Of a stretch of 64,000 nt of DNA, positions 34,701 through 44,800 are shown one piece after another. The notes under the pieces are model-generated. The model saw only the letters and a list, made by a program, of their open reading frames with translations, searched no databases and was not told where the DNA came from. The stretch is taken from positions 372,001-436,000 of the forward strand of contig JAQFWX010000004.1 of the NCBI GenBank assembly GCA_027605045.1. The letters run 5' to 3'. The position numbers and the translations under genes are program-made. The DNA comes from Phallus indusiatus (taxonomy: Eukaryota; Basidiomycota; Agaricomycetes; Phallales; Phallaceae). The first letter of the stretch is position 1; each line of letters starts with the position of its first letter.

Positions 34701-37616
34701 TCTAAGTGGTTTGTTATACTGAAAGCAGATAAGAACTTACGAATGATTCACGATTTACAACCGCTAAACGCAGTAACCATTAAAGATGCTGCAGTACCAC
34801 CTAACATTGAGCCATACGTCGAGAACTGTGCAGCGCGTGCATTGTATTCCTTAGGTGACCTCTACGTTGGGTACGACCATGCCCCGATCGCAGAACAATC
34901 AAGAGATTTGACGACCTTCCAAACCCCTATCGGAACCCTTCGTCTGTGCAGTATACCAATGGGATGGACGAACGCCGTTGGCGTTTTTCAAGGACACATG
35001 CAGTTCATACTGCAAGATGAAGTCGACACAGCCACACCATTTATAGACGATGTTCCAATTCTCGGACCGAAAACGCGATACGAGTTGCCAGATGGAACCT
35101 TTGAAACCATTTTACAGAACCCAGAGATCCGCCGTTTCGTTTGGGAACACTTCGAAGACCTGAACAGAGTCCTACATCGCATGAAGCACGCAGGAGCAAC
35201 ATTTTCCGGGCGCAAGTTGTATATCGGCGTTCCGAAACTTAAGATACTAGGCCACATTTGCACCTATGACGGTCGTATCCCTGATGAAGCCAAGATCGCG
35301 AAAATTGTTGACTGGCCGCCATGCGAGAATGCATCTGAAGTTCGAGGATTTTTAGGCACTTGCGGAGTCGTCAGAATTTTTATTCAGAACTACGCAGAAA
35401 TTAGTCGACCCCTAGTCAATCTCACCAAGAAAGACGCACTGTTTATTTGGGAAGAAGAGCAACAGCGTGCCATGGATACACTCAAAACGAAGATAACCAC
35501 GGCACCAATACTCGTCCCAATCGACTACACATCCAATCGTCTTGTCACTGTCGCTGTAGATTCGTCGAATATCGCCGTCGGATGGATTTTATTTCAGGAC
35601 GACGCTCAAGGAAAGAGAAGACCATCGCGCTATGGATCAATTGCTTGGAACGACGTTGAGTCGCGATATTCACAAGCTAAACTCGAGTTATATGGCGTTT
35701 ATAGAGCGCTGAGAGCATTAAGACTTTACCTTATAGGACTACCATCTTTTAACCTCGAAGTCGATGCCAAATACATTAAGGGCATGATCAACAATCCGGA
35801 CATTCAGCCGAACAATGCCATGAACAGATGGATCGCGGCGATTCTTTTATTTCCGTTCAAACTCGTACATGTCCCAGGAAAAGACCACGCTGGACCCGAC
35901 GGATTATCGAGGAGAAGAGCTGTGGAAGGAGATATAGTCGAAGAAGACACTTGGGTAGACGACGTCCTCGGTTTAGGCATATGGACTGACTCGTGGTTGT
36001 CCGCGAGCGTCACACATCACACAACGTCACAGACGAACACCGCCGTTTCATTTTCTTTCTCTATGTTAAATAATGACTCTGAAGTAGATACAACGATTTC
36101 TTATTCTCCCACTCCTCTTTCTTTCAATCTTACAAGTACCGCTAATTTTTCCTCTGATATTTCTTCTTATTCCTCATCTCAAAATTCTTCTTCTCTTAAC
36201 TCAAATCCCCCGTCTCTTAATTCTCATTTTTCTCACTCTCATTCTCTTCATTCTTATACTGCCACTCCCATTAATTCTAACGATCTTACGCTGCCACGAA
36301 CGAAAGAAGACATCAGGATCGATACTCTACTCCCCTTGATTTACGATTTCCTTAAAACTACGAAGAAACCCGATGATATGGACGAAACTGAGACGAAACG
36401 ATTTATCAAGTACGCGACACGATTTTTTGTACGATGCGAAAAGCTTTGGCGACGTCGAACCTCCGATAAACATCAACTTGTTATCCTCGACCTTTTCAAA
36501 CGGCTAGATCTCATTAAACAAGCGCACGATCAACTCGGACACAAACAGGCTTTCTCTACGCGACGCAATCTGTCAGACCGATTCTGGTGGCCAGGCATGG
36601 ATCGTTCCATTGCTTGGTACGTCAAGACGTGTCACGAATGCCAACTATTCTCTTCAAAGCGAATTTTTATCCCGCCAACCGTTCCTGAACCAGCACCGTT
36701 ATTTCGACGCGTTCATCTTGACACAGCACACATGCAAAAAGCCGCCGGTTTTCAATATCTCGTTCAAGCACGTTGCTCTCTTACTGGTTACGCGGAATAT
36801 GCCATGCTCAGAAACGAAAATGCAGAGTCTATCGGTCGCTTTATCTTCAAAGACCTTATCTGTCGCTGGGGCGCCATCGAAGAGATCGTCACTGATAACG
36901 GAACACCCATCGTCGCAGCGTTAAAGTGGATCTCAAACAAATATCACATCAACCATATTCGTATTTCTCCGTACAACAAACAAGCCAACGGAATTGTCGA
37001 ACGTGGTCATTTAACCGTCCGTCGAGCTATCATTAAGACTTGCGGCACCAACCTTTCGCGCTGGCCAGAAGTCACCCCTTACGCTATTTGGGCAGACCGC
37101 GTTACTGTCCGAAAACACATCGGTTATTCACCTTTCTACATGGTACATGGTATAGACCCTATTCTGCCATTCGACGTCACCGAAGCTACATTCCTCGTTC
37201 CCAAAGTCGACAAACCGCTTAAAACTGAAGATCTCATCTCCCTTCGCGCGCGACAACTCGAGAAACGACCAGAAGACCTCGAGATGATCAAACAAAGAGT
37301 CCTGAAAGCCCGTTATGAATCGATTGCCCAATTTGAGAAGGAAAACGCAAACCTAATCGTTGACTATGATTTCAAACCCGGTAGTCTCGTACTCGTCCGC
37401 AATTCCGCCTTGGACACCGATTTAAACAGGAAATCAAAACCACGTTTCATTGGTCCCTACGTCGTTGTCAAGAAAACAAGGAACACTGCTTACATTTTAG
37501 CAGAGTTAGACGGTGCAGTCCACAAAACACCTTTCGCTGGCTTCCGCGTCATCCCATATCATCCTCGTTCTCGAACCATCATCCCCATCACCTTCGTCAA
37601 AAACTCATCATCCTAA
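31788..37616 (+). CDS. Ty3/gypsy Gag-Pol polyprotein
   Basis: The single frame runs from an in-frame TAA near 31690 to 37616. No ATG exists before 32328, where MSTTIQQSIPMPMPGAAS begins (about 1762 codons). The upstream Ser/Thr/Pro-rich 180 codons start with GTG at 31788 and may be reached by splicing, or the ancestral ATG may be lost. Domains (numbered from 31788): Gag about 195-360; CCHC knuckle CTFCRDKSHVMRMC near 463; protease YDPGASLVCIS near 670 (Pro where Ser/Thr is usual); reverse transcriptase about 960-1140 with FIDDVP near 1085; RNase H with VAVDSS and KLELYG; integrase HHCC zinc region about 1575-1620 and D-D-E core (HLDTAH, VTDNGTP, NGIVERGH); GPYV-type C-terminus. No chromodomain seen. 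No stop or frameshift, so this copy may be competent. Confidence 0.93.
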   Translation: MPKADNTKARATSRVPAKTTDPKSATGKAKAPSGLTASANDSTSEESRRSGRLQGQPPTHTGLPDKRPYVKRTNLPGAFPSAPSTPSTSHDTSLTIDTPPVSSSIIPTNFPDEFTNIDKSESTLTELEYDSEQLSATPELLQPSPFPTTPNSPQLSFPQLDLTPRAPIVTEETPTHDEPVMSTTIQQSIPMPMPGAASAPKTFEGKEADIEDFLEDFVHCADLAHLSSEDRVSYFFRYLGRRQKDFFRGLDGYSTKDWDTFEKSIREEFREAFKDKKQTKHELLKLIGTTVLTPIKTAEQLREYYREFQGIANILIKNQVLSARDGNSYFWCGLHESTRNQLLPALSIHFPDHPHNLFHPIKDVVSVGEKIFASDAWHKNLPKDAPVVQKQSQSIPSVTTTPSITQPTSLETPTSPDNVQDLMDRLGQLKIYEPEYATTFTKIQAMNASLAAVLRRPGTGERVCTFCRDKSHVMRMCPTVREYERAGKIVHRDGFWRLANGDRIPGHPNGLKASVDELYTPTTATIAPANYFMTPDIQLSATPSLIATAPETSSEAFVIKATPTAEKKTPQYQYVSKSDDPTARTRVANHVRDAWVQVQVKDLLSVAPDVRKEIYEDVKVTRVPTTASTTTSPAIPKTATANVATVAPHTVPVREFDLYVQGRHRVTGIYDPGASLVCISTEAMKEFGLAHSTDVKLTMQDANGGEKETYGIIENLELTVAGVSLFVQAFIINNAPYKLLLGRPFQAVGQIDTADVGETLVMKDPQTKKTIRIPTRPYRGSPNRNNLVIVESDCPSDDIPDIPEIAPVNLLLASQLMSQSALKYKPVDRKVRPVATTMPEEAVPKRRFPEDPLLSLVPLTPHPPPIGGFTKRLTEERWNALKIGRDFLTAEEVKLAFFILKNNEDAIAWEDEERGTFREDYFDPIIIPTVEHTPWAERNYPIPPGLRQQVIETIQKKIASGVYEPSSSSYRSKWFVILKADKNLRMIHDLQPLNAVTIKDAAVPPNIEPYVENCAARALYSLGDLYVGYDHAPIAEQSRDLTTFQTPIGTLRLCSIPMGWTNAVGVFQGHMQFILQDEVDTATPFIDDVPILGPKTRYELPDGTFETILQNPEIRRFVWEHFEDLNRVLHRMKHAGATFSGRKLYIGVPKLKILGHICTYDGRIPDEAKIAKIVDWPPCENASEVRGFLGTCGVVRIFIQNYAEISRPLVNLTKKDALFIWEEEQQRAMDTLKTKITTAPILVPIDYTSNRLVTVAVDSSNIAVGWILFQDDAQGKRRPSRYGSIAWNDVESRYSQAKLELYGVYRALRALRLYLIGLPSFNLEVDAKYIKGMINNPDIQPNNAMNRWIAAILLFPFKLVHVPGKDHAGPDGLSRRRAVEGDIVEEDTWVDDVLGLGIWTDSWLSASVTHHTTSQTNTAVSFSFSMLNNDSEVDTTISYSPTPLSFNLTSTANFSSDISSYSSSQNSSSLNSNPPSLNSHFSHSHSLHSYTATPINSNDLTLPRTKEDIRIDTLLPLIYDFLKTTKKPDDMDETETKRFIKYATRFFVRCEKLWRRRTSDKHQLVILDLFKRLDLIKQAHDQLGHKQAFSTRRNLSDRFWWPGMDRSIAWYVKTCHECQLFSSKRIFIPPTVPEPAPLFRRVHLDTAHMQKAAGFQYLVQARCSLTGYAEYAMLRNENAESIGRFIFKDLICRWGAIEEIVTDNGTPIVAALKWISNKYHINHIRISPYNKQANGIVERGHLTVRRAIIKTCGTNLSRWPEVTPYAIWADRVTVRKHIGYSPFYMVHGIDPILPFDVTEATFLVPKVDKPLKTEDLISLRARQLEKRPEDLEMIKQRVLKARYESIAQFEKENANLIVDYDFKPGSLVLVRNSALDTDLNRKSKPRFIGPYVVVKKTRNTAYILAELDGAVHKTPFAGFRVIPYHPRSRTIIPITFVKNSSS

Positions 37617-37664
37617 TTTCTTTCATGTTTCCGCTCATTTTTTTCTCGCTTTTCTTTCGTTAGA

Positions 37665-37682
37665 TTGACCGGGGACGGTCAA
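37665..37682. repeat. Hairpin upstream of the 3' LTR
   Basis: TTGACCG-GGGA-CGGTCAA, a perfect 7-bp stem, about 50 bp after the gag-pol stop and just before the polypurine region. It could be an RNA structure of the element's 3' end. Confidence 0.5.
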
Positions 37683-37701
37683 TATCTAAGTCCCAAGGAG
37701 A

Positions 37702-37971
37702 TGTAAGGGAGCGTAGCTCCCTACACGGAGTCGTTTAGCGCCGTTAGAGTCCTATCGTCCTCAACGTCTTGTCCCCATTTCTCTCTGTCCTCATTTTCTT
37801 GTCCTCATATCTCTGTCCTCATTTTATTAGTCCCTAATCTACATTACGGTCCACAGAGATTTATGTATTTAATCCTCACACTTTAGTTCGAATTAAATCA
37901 TCTTTTCACACTTCAGTTTTATTTTCGTATATTGAGTCTGCGCACCGTGTAGCGGCGACTCAGTATCTACA
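37702..37971 (+). repeat. 3' LTR (270 bp)
   Basis: Same 270-bp sequence as the 5' LTR, ending TATCTACA. It is followed by the target duplication GCAC. Confidence 0.93.
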
Positions 37972-38486
37972 GCACGCTATAAGGTATCCCGATACTATCG
38001 TATAAAGACGACAGGTGTTGAGTAACTACTTCGCTCTATAACTTTGGCTTGAGTCAAACATATAAGGACGATCAGCTTGGTGACGTCAAACCGACCACTT
38101 CTGCGTCATGTCCCAAGGCAATATTCTCCCAAAACATCTTCTCCGGCTCGATCATTCTTGTTCCTCTAGACTGAGGGCAGTTATGATCGACGTAAAAGAA
38201 TAGACCGTCTACCATCCTGCATAGTGTTTCCGACGGATAGCCTGCTTGGTCAATCAAACTGAATAGCGCGGTACATGATCAAGTCAATTTATAGTTGAAG
38301 GAACATCGGTACAAACCTCCCATAGAACAGCGTTGGATCTTGTCCTGATAGATTGAACTGCACTGGAACATATGTAGCAGATTGTAAAGGTGGCTGATTG
38401 GGATCGCGCGGATATCTCTCGTGGGTTTTATCATCGGCTGCTTGGTTCAGAGATTTTTGGCTTTGGACGTTATTGGAGCTTGACAT

Positions 38487-39590
38487 TTTTTACAGGGCGA
38501 CGACACAAGGGTGAACAGAGAGAAAGGAAGAAACAAGCAACACGTTGATGTACTTGATTTATAGGAAAATTTAGCCTCGACATTTGACATGTATGTACAT
38601 ATATATTCAGGAACGCGAACAAGCGATGTCGGCTGAACCAATCCCGTTTTGAATGATATGGAATTGATATCTTTACTGTGCTTCCTAGAAGATCTGATAT
38701 CGAGAACATGTCATACAATGGATTGTTGGTAATATAAAATGAGAGTTATTCAATCGTAACTGTAAGTATTACTTGATCTGGGCCACTGAGCATTAACAAC
38801 TTAGGATACTGCTTAGAGTATAAAGGAATTGAACCGTAGCATGTGTTTACAAAGCTATTCAGCTCGATGCTCGCTGTTGATAAAGATCGTGATATATATT
38901 TGATTGAAGGATCTTCGTCGTAAAGGAAGATGATTCAACGTTGACATTTAGTTACTTGTTGATACCATTCTCACAGGCACAGCTTCTGCAATTAAAATTG
39001 TTCAACAAGTCATCACGAACTCAAGTACGAAAACTTGCGAGAAAGGAGCTGAAAGGGAGTGTCTATGAAAGGGTTGAAAAAGGGAGTTCGACATCAATTT
39101 TCCAAGTTAGCGACTGAAGTACTGACGCGCGCGGATGGGTCTGCTGTCCGATGACGACATAATGCGAAAGAGACTGGGATGGAAAGGTAGACCAAGATGA
39201 GATACAGATGAGTATGACTCAAAAGAATGCCAGGGGTTTTCGTCTCGTGGGCAGTAATAGGCAGTAATGGACCCAGATTACTTGAAAGATAAAAAAAATC
39301 TGTTGAGTTTCGGCTTGGTTTCGGCTACACCATCACCTAGGCGATGACGGTAAACGAACGGTAAGCGCGAGTTTCAAAGCAACTATAAAGCAACTATAGT
39401 CACACTGTCACTTTTTCTCTAAACACTTGAACTTACTCTCGGAGCTCAAGGTATGTACGTCACTCGGACAAAACCATCTTTACTACTTCTTTATTTGGCT
39501 ATGCCCATAGCTACTCTTCCTTAGGTATGAGACTTCGATATTACTTGATTTTCTACTCCAGGTGAACTGAGAAAAGTTTTAAAAGCTGCG
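38487..39590. other. Intergenic region, no gene seen
   Basis: Upstream region of family F copy 2 and of the first Gag-like gene. From about 39290 the sequence is similar to 40620-40900, the start of the tandem duplication. Confidence 0.4.
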
Positions 39591-39591
39591 C

Positions 39592-39599
39592 GCTATATA
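39592..39599 (+). promoter_or_regulatory. TATA-like box of Gag-like gene 1
   Basis: CTATATAG within GCGCGCTATATAGAAAA. The same phrase precedes Gag-like gene 2 near 40895, so it was copied with the duplication. Confidence 0.35.
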
Positions 39600-39696
39600 G
39601 AAAAAGAAGGCTGCAGCTGGCGAACGAGCGAACCATCAAAGTGCGATTTTGTTCGATCAACCCTCAGAATCGGCAACGTCATCGAATTCGAAGAGC

Positions 39697-40362
39697 ATGA
39701 AACCGTGGGACCCTCCAGACTGGATTATTGATTGTCCACCCAGAATAATACTTACTGGTGCTGAGAACTGGCTTATATGGAGCAAGAGCTTGACAATGTT
39801 CTTCAGAATCGCTCAAGTATTAGACGTCGTGATCGGTGAAGAGACAGCACCACCTCGTGGTTCGCCCGAATATAATGAATGGGATGCAAAGGATATGTTC
39901 GCATCGACCATCATACTCAATAGTGTTGATCATTCGAAAATCTCTATACCGTCTTACGGTATGAGCGCATCCGAGATGTGGCGAAAACTTCGACACATGT
40001 ATCAGCAAATTGGTTCGGTATCCATCGTTCTGTGGATGCGAAAGCTCGTCCAAGTTGCTGAAGCATCTACGAGTTCAAGCTTGAGAGCCCACATTAGAAA
40101 GTTCGAATCAGCACTTGCGCATCTCGCCTATGCTGGGGTAGAGTTCCCGGAGCACACTCAATCTTACTTTCTTTTATCCACTCTCCCGGGCGACCACTCT
40201 TGGACGAGATTTATTTCGAATATGCGGATCAATGAGAGTACAACATTGACCTCGACGATATCGGCGATTCTTGGAGAAATTCACATTCGCGAAATAGCGA
40301 ACTCAATCCAAGCAAACAGGAGGGCCATACCTAATACTCAGACACGACGGGCCAGACAATAA
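39697..40362 (+). CDS. Copia-type Gag (UBN2-like) protein without pol, copy 1
   Basis: A 221-codon frame from the ATG at 39697 (MKPWDPPDWIID) that matches the N-terminal Gag domain of Ty1/copia elements: L-GAENWLIWSKSL, MWRKLRHMYQQ, L-AHIRKFESALAHLAYAGVE, SYFLLSTLPGDHSWTRFIS, then SAILGEIHIRE. There is no zinc knuckle, protease or pol after it and no LTR around it. The tandem copy (40968-41717) starts 16 codons earlier with MLLDQPSE. Here the matching codons read in frame as FDQPSE but the ATG has become ATT, so translation probably starts at the internal Met. It may be a domesticated Gag gene or a decayed element fragment kept open by chance. Confidence 0.7.
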   Translation: MKPWDPPDWIIDCPPRIILTGAENWLIWSKSLTMFFRIAQVLDVVIGEETAPPRGSPEYNEWDAKDMFASTIILNSVDHSKISIPSYGMSASEMWRKLRHMYQQIGSVSIVLWMRKLVQVAEASTSSSLRAHIRKFESALAHLAYAGVEFPEHTQSYFLLSTLPGDHSWTRFISNMRINESTTLTSTISAILGEIHIREIANSIQANRRAIPNTQTRRARQ

Positions 40363-40967
40363 TGGTAGGAAAATACCACCTCGTAACACAAGTTCAGAAG
40401 TTTTGAGTTAACATCTGCCAGTATCATAGAGATTTGAAGGATGATAATGGCTTTTTGGCGCAGCATTGATATTTCCAACAATTAAATTACAATCCATTTG
40501 ATAATTCCTCGTCTCACACGTACTAGTAGTACCTTCTTCAATGGAGAGTAGACCATACAAATCGATACATCTGGATTTCCCAGAACTCTCGCCCATGAGC
40601 GATAATGAACCCGAACACTTCAAAAAGATCTGTTGAGTTTCGGTTGTACCATCACCAAGGCGGTGATGGTAAACAGTAAGCGCGGTTTAAAACCAAGTAT
40701 ATAGTCACACTGTCACTAGCACTTCCCGTTTAAACGCTTGAACTTACTCCGAGCTGAGTCAGCTGACTCCAAGTTCGAGGTGCGTTACTCGACCAAAATG
40801 TGTGTCTTTAGTTGGTTATGCTCATATAGCTATTGTTTATTAGGTATGAGACTCTATCACCCATTTTATACTCCGAGCGAACTTTGAAAGCTGCGCGCTA
40901 TATAGAAAACTGAAGCGGCAAAGAAAAGCTGTAACGCGAACGAACGAACCGTTGAATTAATATTGTG

Positions 40968-41717
40968 ATGTTGCTCGATCAACCCTCGGAATTACCCACG
41001 TCATCCAATTTGAAGAGTGCGAAGCAGTTCCATCCTCCAAGCTGGATTTATGATTTTCTACAGAAGATATCACTTACTGGTAACGAGAACTGGCTTGCAT
41101 GGAGCATGATCTCGCAGGATATATTTGAAGTTGCCGGTGTGTGGGATGTCGTGATCGGTAAAGAGACAGCACCACCTCTTGATTCGTCCGAATATGACGA
41201 ATGGGAATCAAAGGATGGATTCGCATCGTTCGTCATACTGAGTAGCGTTGACCCAAAAATTATAACGCCACTTGTCGATAAGAACGCATTCGAAATGTGG
41301 CGAGACCTTCGAGACATGTATCAGCAAACTGATCCGGTATCCATCGTCCTGTGGATGCGAAAGCTCGTCCGAATCGCTGATGCATCGACGGATCTGAGAA
41401 TCCATATTCAAGGCTTCGAAGTAGCACTTGCTCATCTGGCGTATGCTGGGGTGGAGTTCCCGGAGCACATCCAATCTTTCTTTCTTCTATCCACTCTTTC
41501 GAAAAACAGCATGGGCTTCGATTCCTGGACGAGATTTATTTCGAATATGCAGATCAACGAGAGTACGACATTGTCCTCGACGATAGCAGGGATTCTTGCG
41601 GAAATTCGAACCCGCGAAATGGCGGACTCATTCAAAGCAAACGAGAAAGCCGCCAATAATACTCAGAAACGACGGCACAAACGTAATGGCAGGAAATCTG
41701 AAAAATACCGCCCTTGA
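40968..41717 (+). CDS. Copia-type Gag (UBN2-like) protein without pol, copy 2
   Basis: A 249-codon single-exon frame with ATG at 40968 (MLLDQPSELPTSSN). It is the tandem duplicate of the upstream gene: LTGNENWLAWSMI, VVIGKETAPP, MWRDLRDMYQQTDPVSI, HIQGFEVALAHLAYAGVEF, SWTRFISNMQINESTT. It ends in a basic tail (KRRHKRNGRKSEKYRP). About 300 bp upstream (TATA-like CTATATAG, GTCACACTGTCACT) and about 150 bp downstream are also shared, so a segment of about 1.3 kb was duplicated. In copia elements this domain assembles the particle. Here it stands alone, as in domesticated Gag genes. Both copies keep an open frame despite clear divergence. Confidence 0.75.
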   Translation: MLLDQPSELPTSSNLKSAKQFHPPSWIYDFLQKISLTGNENWLAWSMISQDIFEVAGVWDVVIGKETAPPLDSSEYDEWESKDGFASFVILSSVDPKIITPLVDKNAFEMWRDLRDMYQQTDPVSIVLWMRKLVRIADASTDLRIHIQGFEVALAHLAYAGVEFPEHIQSFFLLSTLSKNSMGFDSWTRFISNMQINESTTLSSTIAGILAEIRTREMADSFKANEKAANNTQKRRHKRNGRKSEKYRP

Positions 41718-41865
41718 CGCAAGCTCGATAGTTTTAAGTCGACATTTACCAGCATTATGAAAATAATGGCTATAATAATCCATTTGATAATACCTCGTCT
41801 CACATGTGTACTTTCTCCTACCATTGATACATACTTGGTACACCTTATACAGAGCACAAACAACC

Positions 41866-44800
41866 TTAATTAACAACCAAGAAATCTTTGATAAACTTTT
41901 TCAAATCGACAGACGAGTCACCGTCCTCTCTCCACCCAGCCTTTATCTTCTCTTTCAGCTGTCGGATATTCTCCCGTTTCTGCCTCCCATCTTCACCAAA
42001 CGCCTTCTGAAGAATCGTCCTAACCTCCTCTTCCAGAGCCTCTAGTGTTCCTTTAGGCGTGATACCTCTGTACATTGGTTTCAGACCAAACCCAGATCGA
42101 GCTTCCAAAATTTCGTATGCAATATTCAAATTCACTGTCATATGCGCTACATTTGCCGGTTGATCCGCACCCAAAGGCCATCCGATCCTGAAGTAGAGTC
42201 AGTTTGAGGCTTACAATGATGAGGAATGTGATCAAACTGACATAGGAACATTCTGAAGAACCGATTCAATGAGACTGTTATATCCGCCGTGTGTCAAAAA
42301 CCATCCAATAGACTCGTGCTTCAAGACAGTATGCTGAGGGGCAAAAGGTGTAGATAAAGCCTTCCCGGACGCTTCAAATTTCTTTCCGAGGTTTTCTGGC
42401 ATCTCTCCAAGTCTTGACTTATCGTACGCTAGTAACTAAACCAAATGTAATATCCGTGAATATCAAATGATAAGACACGGAGATATAACTCCTTACGAGA
42501 GGTATGCCCATATCAAGTATGATTTCTAGCGTTTTCCAGATACATTCACCCCTAGTAGGCCAGAATAATGTTCCAAAAGAAACCTTCCAAAGTGTAAGCA
42601 GCCAAACAATTCAAGACGAGAAAAAAGTCTTACGTAGACAACAGATTGTGGTCCGGAAGAGGCGAGGACCTTGTCTAAGAAGGTTATGACCTCTTGTCCA
42701 TTCGGCGAAACATCCAGCTCAGATGCTGTTATTTGTACCTCGTCAAAAAAAATATCATCAGGTAGCAACGGTCCAACAGTGTATGCAGGTCGGTTACTCT
42801 GCGCAAACCATTCGTGTGCAGCTTTACAGCCTTCAAACTCATAAGCGGTGCTGGCCGCGGAGATTATACCGTCGCATTCCGAGATCATTTTAGAGGCTTT
42901 TTTCGTAAACATTAGTTGTGCCGCCACCATGTGTGGCTGTTAATGAAAATTAATCAGGACGAAGTAAACCATGAATAGGTGAGAATTCCCACTTCATTCT
43001 TTTGAGGATAGTATTCGTAATCAAACATGGGAGGTAGTCCAGGACTCCTGAGGACTTCTCCTGCGTGAGGCTGGAAAATCTAATATCTGAAATAAGCATC
43101 ATGTCATACTTAATCAGAGATCAAACGCGCCTCCATCTCTGCCTCTTCAACAGACTTCCCTGTCTTTTCTGATAACGCTACAGCCCTGGCTTCAATATCC
43201 CCTATTCCGCAGAGATACTCTGGACCAAGAAGTCGCAAAAGCGGGGAAATAGCAGTTGGGTTCCAGCAAAGAATTGGTATTCGACTCATTCCACGAATCT
43301 CCCGCAAAGGATCAAGCATAAAGTACTGTATGTTTGTTCGTTAGCTTCACGATTTCTAATGGCATTAAGGCAGAGCTTACATCCGCGACTACAACGTCAG
43401 GCTTTCGCGTATACAGTGACGCGCAAAACTGTTCACGCGCTTCCCACTTTTCATGCGCAACACGAATAACTAATTAAATAAAATAGTAAAAATTCTGAAA
43501 ATATTTGTGTATATAGTTTGATATAATATCTAAATTGTTCAATATTTGTGCTAAGTGTGAAAATCAGCGGTGCTCAAATTATTTGCATTTTTCTGGTACA
43601 GGTTCATATGAACAGTTTTGCACGAGGGGTCAAAATAGTGAAAAAATATAATTATCTCCACAATTGTTATAGAATACCGGCTTTGATAATCTTGTAACAT
43701 AATATTCTATATTGAATGAATGCTTTCAATGCTAACCATAACGTAAATATATAGTTTTATCATTGCCAAAACTTCATTCTTCTACAGAACTGCTCTGTCC
43801 TTTTTTCCAGACTCCTATCAGTTTTCAGGCTATGGTAACTTAATGAAAGATGTTTATTTTACTCCTTTATAAAGTTTTGAGCAATTATCATTCAATAAAA
43901 TTCATGCTGAGGATTACTGTATGGTGTTTAGTGCATGTTGCCCTCCTTGTATGCACACCATTTTTTATATTAAGACGTCCTGATGTTAATTATGTTGAAA
44001 GTAATGTTGTATTCCAGTTTATATTAATATACTTCAATTAATAACAAGTAGCTTGACGATGATTTCAGTTTCTTATGGGCTGGGAGGAACATTTAACTTC
44101 GGTGGTTACTCACAGAAATTGACATGATTCCTGTTTGACTAGAGGGGGTGTTAGAAATGGATGAAAGTGCTTCAATATCATTTTTAAATATTTTAAAAAG
44201 TATTCTGAGGACCAGGTACTCATAGTTTCTAACAACTCAATGCCATGTATTTCTGGATTATTCCGGTCTCCAGCTGGGCTGGCATACTCAGCAAAACCTG
44301 GTTCATGCCCAAACCATAAGGATACTCATACAGACGTCATTCTTATGATAATTAACACATATTTTTCCAACTATCATAGTAGTTTTATCAAAGAAGAAAA
44401 ACTTCCAAGAGCCTGGAGAACAGTACTAAAACAAGACCTTTTGACAGTGTAGCTAACATGAAAACAACAAAACTGATCAATGATATTCACCAAAAAGCAT
44501 TCTTAATATATTATTTAACATATTAAAATATATTCCAATTATTAAATGTCATTTTGTTTCTGAAAAATCATATGATGGCATAGTAAAGACACTCTCTGGG
44601 CATGGTCTCCACAAACATTTCATAATTAGCCTCAGGACAAAATAATGGCAATGAATATCATAGAAATAGATTATTATAACGTATATCAGCAATATATAAT
44701 TTTTTTAGACTCATGAGACACAGAAATAGGTTTGGAATATATGTATTTGCTACTTTTCCACACTGTGTGCAAAACTGTTCATATGAACCTGTACCAGAAA

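Larger units (their letters stand above)
31315..37975 (+). mobile_element. Complete Ty3/gypsy LTR retrotransposon, recent insertion
   Basis: Two 270-bp LTRs (31319-31588 and 37702-37971) start TG and end CA and look identical by eye over their full length. The 4-bp direct repeat GCAC flanks the element (31315-31318 and 37972-37975). One long gag-pol frame lies between. Identical LTRs mean a young copy. It sits in antisense orientation inside family F copy 2. A primer-binding site probably starts at TGG near 31593; a short purine run (CCCAAGGAGA) precedes the right LTR. Confidence 0.95.
30742..38486 (-). pseudogene. Family F gene, copy 2, split by a retrotransposon
   Basis: Minus-strand gene. 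The first half is at 38486-37976: MSSSNNVQSQKSL, DPTLFYGR, an intron, LFDQAGYPSETLCRM, FFYVDHNCP, IEPEKMFWE, then LYDSIGIPYS ending at the donor GTGC(GT). The second half is at 31314-30742. The intron remainder ends ttttag (about 31261), then come LNGKSAPVLDRRGYLHLRVF, EIRANPEECHQ, an intron, KVFKLRDPATDLPFPAPIPR, FPAYPDYGRK, a Lys-rich segment and a stop at 30742. A Ty3/gypsy element occupies 31319-37971, exactly in the intron's 5' splice site. The family has a tentative DUF7514-like domain; function unknown. If the element were removed the gene would be intact in sequence, so the loss is recent. Confidence 0.8.
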
